A stretch of 64,000 nt of DNA from contig CAYLJJ010000024.1 of the NCBI GenBank assembly GCA_964384025.1, positions 1 to 64,000 on the forward strand, given 5' to 3'. The position numbers and the translations under genes are program-made. Below are positions 63,401 to 64,000 of the stretch, one piece after another. Each line of letters starts with the position of its first letter. Positions within the stretch are counted from its first letter, which is position 1. Below the pieces are notes generated by a model. The model saw only the letters and a program-made list of their open reading frames with translations, was not told where the DNA came from and searched no databases. The DNA is from CAYLJJ01 sp964384025. Its GTDB lineage: Bacteria > Myxococcota_A > Bradymonadia > UBA7976 > UBA1532.

Positions 63401-64000
63401 TTCCGACAATCGTGCACGCTTCGGACTGCATCGAGAGCCCCTCGGGCAACCCGGCCACCTCGCAGTGATACGGTGGTCTTCCGCCTGACACATGCACGTT
63501 CGCCGCGTAATCCTCTCCAACGCTGGCCGGTGGTAGTGCTACGGCGACAATCGAAAGCGGCTCTGAGCCGCCGTCTGGTGTCGGCGGTTCAACAATACTC
63601 CCGTCCGCTACGGCGGAATCCGGAGCCGGCGGTTCAATGACGCTTTCGTCGGGCTGGTCATCCCCAAAATCCGGAGGAAAAAAGCCGCCGTCGGAGGAGG
63701 TGTCGAGCAGGGTGCCATCCGCCACAACGACATCCACACGGGGCATGTCGACATCCACACGGGGCACGTCGACATCCATACGGGGCACGTCGACATCCAT
63801 ACGGGGCACGTCGACATCCACACGGGGCACGTCGACATGGGCCACGTCGACCATCGAAAAATCGACAACACTGTCTGGACCCAGGTCTGCAGCGGCATCG
63901 GTGCGGGTCGTTCCCAAATCCGCAAGACCGGCGTCTGGAGGCGATCCATCTTCCCGGATCGCATCGATATACCCATCAAGTTCGGCAGCGTCGGGGTTCG
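54480..64000 (-). CDS. giant Ig-repeat / MopE / Rhs polymorphic toxin, 5' partial
   Basis: The frame is open to the right edge, so the start lies outside; more than 3,170 residues are present (numbered from TTG 63,917). Order: Pro/Asp-rich linker with heptad VDVPRMD repeats (about 1-105), 15 putative Ig (He_PIG) domains of about 87 residues (about 108-1415; each GLPxGLSIDxxTGxIxGxP), three MopE-type Cys-rich repeats (about 1420-1600), a Big-like domain, an Rhs-associated region (about 1700-1970), YD repeats (about 1990-2890), the Rhs core signature RARWYDPLRARFDQIDPFSG at about 2966, then a tip of about 130 residues after DPSGQM. The tip (hydrophobic helix, then GWKDWPTFARESGVDPNLIK) is unrecognised. 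GC-rich third positions throughout set it apart. Probably secreted or surface-exposed; contact-dependent toxin delivery is typical of Rhs. Confidence 0.9.
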   Translation of the reverse strand, partial: NPDAAELDGYIDAIREDGSPPDAGLADLGTTRTDAAADLGPDSVVDFSMVDVAHVDVPRVDVDVPRMDVDVPRMDVDVPRVDVDMPRVDVVVADGTLLDTSSDGGFFPPDFGDDQPDESVIEPPAPDSAVADGSIVEPPTPDGGSEPLSIVAVALPPASVGEDYAANVHVSGGRPPYHCEVAGLPEGLSMQSEACTIVGTPRAESRFEVTVLIIDGEGERIETTFTLEVAPGPLRIITAVLPNVEAGQVYEVVLEAVGGADPYRWTIEGLPRGLSFDPLRGRIAGAPLEHGTADLTVSVRDTGDTQTAVELSLTVRPPPARIVEAPLPEGRVGEAYYATLQAASGAGPFRWRADGLPQGIGLASETGVLDGVPAERGVFEPTFVMTDAADQQAQISLPLGVEPPRLRLLTEALPPTQADLPYEASLDAVGGSVPYRWVADGLPVGMAIDPQTGVIGGITRALGEHEIRVHLEDGESQQVQRLLRLAVELPSLAILTEALPSATAGLLYEAVVEADGGLTPLEWSARGLPAGLAIDGDNGRITGTPGISGRLDVRLIVTDAVGQRAARTLSLELIVPPLTVVTDALPEGQTGYPYEVVFQGVGGTRPYRWTASGLPQGVTVDAATGALSGMPREAGVFEVTVALEDAAGRGAEITLELRVDIAPLVFATEDLPDASTGYAYDFEVEAAGGIPPYNWAASMHPSVGLSIDPVTGAISGRARGMMGIDRYPVQLTVTDSADGSEQREFELRVVQAELLFELEALPNAFVDTEYYFKLPVQGGVPPYQWVSAGLPFGMHIGRDNGVIDGAPGRTAQLQITLAVQDASNQRVERRVRLSVHATPLVIENDALPETRMREEYNTTLEASGGEPPYRWAIEELPPDLELDVWTGEIYGFPQGAGNFDLSVSVEDAELQVTRVALTLMVAPERLALNAWLPDGQVDRDYRFQVRSNGGVEPFSWTAMGLPVGLSIDAESGVISGRPLQDGRFQVTIAIEDAAGNRVEGEIAFDVAPGVLEIVIEDLPPGRAAETYEAAIEIVGGNAPYIFTAEGLPRGLSLDVETGVLTGAAEVYGSFEVTLSVQSADEQSVEGLLNLEMALPRLVLATETMPNGQMGTRYTLDIDAQGGVPPLLYQARDLPPGLQLDARTGRIDGDPQAYDRWEPRITVTDDENQQAARSFPLMIAPRRLQLNGDDLELPGARIGEAYEAQLAIDGGAPPVRCSAQGLPPGLVLDAEQGVISGTPSQIGIYTLRIRIEDAWEQRVERSIDFAVQPPRLELALEPLPDARVGEEYAGRGEVSGGLPPYIWRVNGLPAGLLLDQQTGVISGMPERFGRFEPTLTVADDDWGQQVSLAVPLRIWPPALVIVTAELPDGLTWEEYEALCVAEGGAPPYSWSTEALPRWLEIDAESGVVSGIPVDHGDLEPQIIVEDSEGQRTTRMVPFFVEYNCVESNNGVEICDEIDNDCDESVDEGFDLNTDMANCGRCAQACELEGAESNCEGGVCLLVACLANQHDLDGDPSSGCEYACRITNGGEERCDEADNNCDGEIDEGFDLENDDSNCGVCGNACDIETSRSECMEGACVVIACDDGQNDIDGDAANGCEYACQPSNGGQEVCDGEDNDCSGAADDVERCEEGDAPIVRITIEPNSAEPGQEVSVQITAVDNFEIVDVAADVNGEPLPLDEDGRAAFVPDAFGNFTITATARDEAGNQGEASRSLRVRDPNDNAPPTVAIASPINNALIDGPVDLVGIADDANLLYWEFSFRRGGDTGWTPVLRGETAVENGVLGEIDPTLLPDGVYEFRLMAEDIDGRMVGTVVVYQIKSVKLGELLLTLSDMKVPLDGIPLTIERTYDSRVQATREFGVGWTLGVKRGRFERNEEVGLGWSVSSTGGFLDLPCGSASEVIIHKIRLELSPSENYEFSVFGTLPSPYAMGGGFCQVVIGFRFEKASIPGVATLESLDPTRGVWVPGTTMIVEDIDALDRTFDIRRVRLTTPYGKIVDLEASRGVYRIASPNGQEVIIGENAISHSDGLSLDFERDAEGRIVAISDPTGATIEYTYDDAGDLVRVIDRVGGVQTYTYENHRLVDFIDAAGRHVVEPGYDASGRLTTIVDSSGATLDFEYDLDNARQLVTDLHGNIIAHTYDPQGQLLESVDPFGNVSRFTYDEDGRMLTSTDPEGNTTTFEYNAVGQKIRETDPLGNARSWTYDDRNNVLTDTDALGRTAQMTYDADSNLTEQVDSAGRTTRLEYDDKGRMIRATEPDGTVLTVNYDSLGRPVSKSDALGNVTRWSWSDNSKVLSETETVTVDGEVQQLVTRFSYDAEGRLVRKTDRLGNVTSTEYDTGGRPIVETDAEGRRTMLEYGPTGRLAQKVFPDGTSESYRYDDLGRLAVTVDRAGDATTLAYDALGRRTRRENPGGTVDSWRYDALGRIASERVNGKTVEIEYDAAGHIIQTIDSIGRITIYEYDSAGWLISRTNPGGLMTHFERDTEGQVVAEIEPGGARTSFTWDEAGRMSTRTDALGSETRFTYDLAGQLIAVEDPAGGTTSFQYDQQGNRIAHTDALDRVTQFKYDALGRMIERIRPLGQREEFEYDATGNLVAVTDSRGSTVRYTRDADGLITLIALPDGAVETITQSPSGPTAIDDARGITRLAYDGGRLLSRAEPDATAVEYEYDNEGRIASITSPTGTTWYTYDDGGRLITVTTDEDERVNYVYNDAGALAEIRLPNGLTTVRSFDASGRLQRQTTENAAGQIIIDYQMTYDDLDRLIRRDELHSDQAVEYAFDTRSQLIREQWSSEGVVTRTVQLEYDAVGNLTRKVDSQEGEVLYSYDDNDRLVREGETTHSYDEQGNLVRSLGDSIDVTRTYDAKGRLIGVTDGAQRIEYGYDVSGNRISRQIDGETTRYLLDTNRRFTETLVELDGGGAILAAYVHGVGLLKMQRGDQTRYYHGDGHHDIRQLSDIDGQVTDEYQYLSSGELTDQMGEAENPYLYKGQYFDATVNMYYLRARWYDPLRARFDQIDPFSGEVENPLTLHRYLYASNDPIDRMDPSGQMSMVSMGAAINISATLSMMAIDLYGISQGTATVGDLVLDAVGVAGGLQSIRIAARIIGTLSMGSRLSKAQKVYKQWKVYKKRFEKLHNSGFMGGVDTVAGQKKKIQNMGGWKDWPTFARESGVDPNLIK
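63730..63838 (-). repeat. 21-bp tandem repeat, about five copies
   Basis: Near-perfect 21-bp units (core gacatccacacggggcacgtc) encode the heptapeptide DVPRVDV/DVPRMDV in the N-terminal linker of the Rhs protein. The copies differ by one or two bases, so length can change by slippage without frame loss. Confidence 0.9.

Noticed and set aside
63730..63838. CRISPR-like array
   Set aside because: The 21-bp units are directly adjacent without spacers and encode a heptapeptide in frame; a coding tandem repeat.
1..64000. tRNA, rRNA or insertion sequence
   Set aside because: No cloverleaf, rRNA segment or transposase was recognised on either strand.

Overview
The window reads as chromosomal DNA of a deltaproteobacterial-type predator or surface-rich bacterium, most likely Myxococcota (possibly a Bradymonadales-like lineage). 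This is inferred from several family markers: DUF4215 and MopE-type Cys-rich repeats, a MYXO-CTERM-like tail, Ser/Thr kinases with a PEGA-like tail, TSP3-OmpA proteins and many large lipoproteins. No rRNA, tRNA, IS element or CRISPR array was recognised. Genes are dense and often overlap by ATGA or sit 1-20 bp apart. Three places stand out by composition: an AT-rich aldolase gene (35.7-36.6 kb), an AT-rich strip around a gene fragment (43.5-44.4 kb), and a very GC-rich giant Rhs gene (54.5-64 kb).

Layout. 0-3.9 kb: 5'-partial von Willebrand A (vWA) protein of unknown role. 4.35-11.16 kb: a tightly overlapped six-gene type II fatty-acid/polyketide operon (dehydratase, ketosynthase, ketosynthase-ketosynthase fusion, acyltransferase, Cys-less ketosynthase, ketoreductase) without an acyl carrier protein. 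11.3-12.4 kb: VanY-type peptidase lipoprotein. 12.45-18.1 kb (minus): kinase, dynamin-like GTPase, kinase operon. 18.2-22.3 kb: a giant lipoprotein that looks like two surface proteins joined in frame. 22.3-25.5 kb: a lipoprotein and a TSP3-OmpA protein. 25.5-30.0 kb: AsmA-like/GT51 transglycosylase fusion, glycerate kinase, O-antigen-ligase-like protein. 30.8-35.5 kb: rarA and a DUF4215/MopE/FGE lipoprotein. 35.7-41.3 kb: exported HpaI-type aldolase, radA, dual-specificity phosphatase, ADP-forming acyl-CoA synthetase.

41.3-47.9 kb is the most unusual stretch. It holds a broken cheB, a methyl-accepting chemotaxis protein, the N-terminal half of an HRDC-type protein of the kind that accompanies diversity-generating retroelements (DGRs), and a cytoplasmic formylglycine-generating-enzyme-fold (FGE) protein whose last 40 codons look like a DGR variable repeat. 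Transcribed divergently from the FGE gene is a two-gene MotA/TolQ-like plus MotB/OmpA-like motor pair resembling the ZorAB core of Zorya defence. No reverse transcriptase or template repeat is visible, so any DGR here is orphaned or served in trans. A diversified intracellular FGE sensor working with a Zor-like ion-driven motor is the best candidate in the window for an undescribed system; the functional link is inference from gene order.

48-64 kb: SLC13-type transporter with a histidine-kinase tail fragment at its start, Cys-rich lipoprotein, uracil phosphoribosyltransferase, PhoD-like lipoprotein, and a 5'-partial polymorphic toxin of more than 3,170 residues combining 15 Ig-like repeats, MopE repeats, YD/Rhs repeats and a short C-terminal tip.
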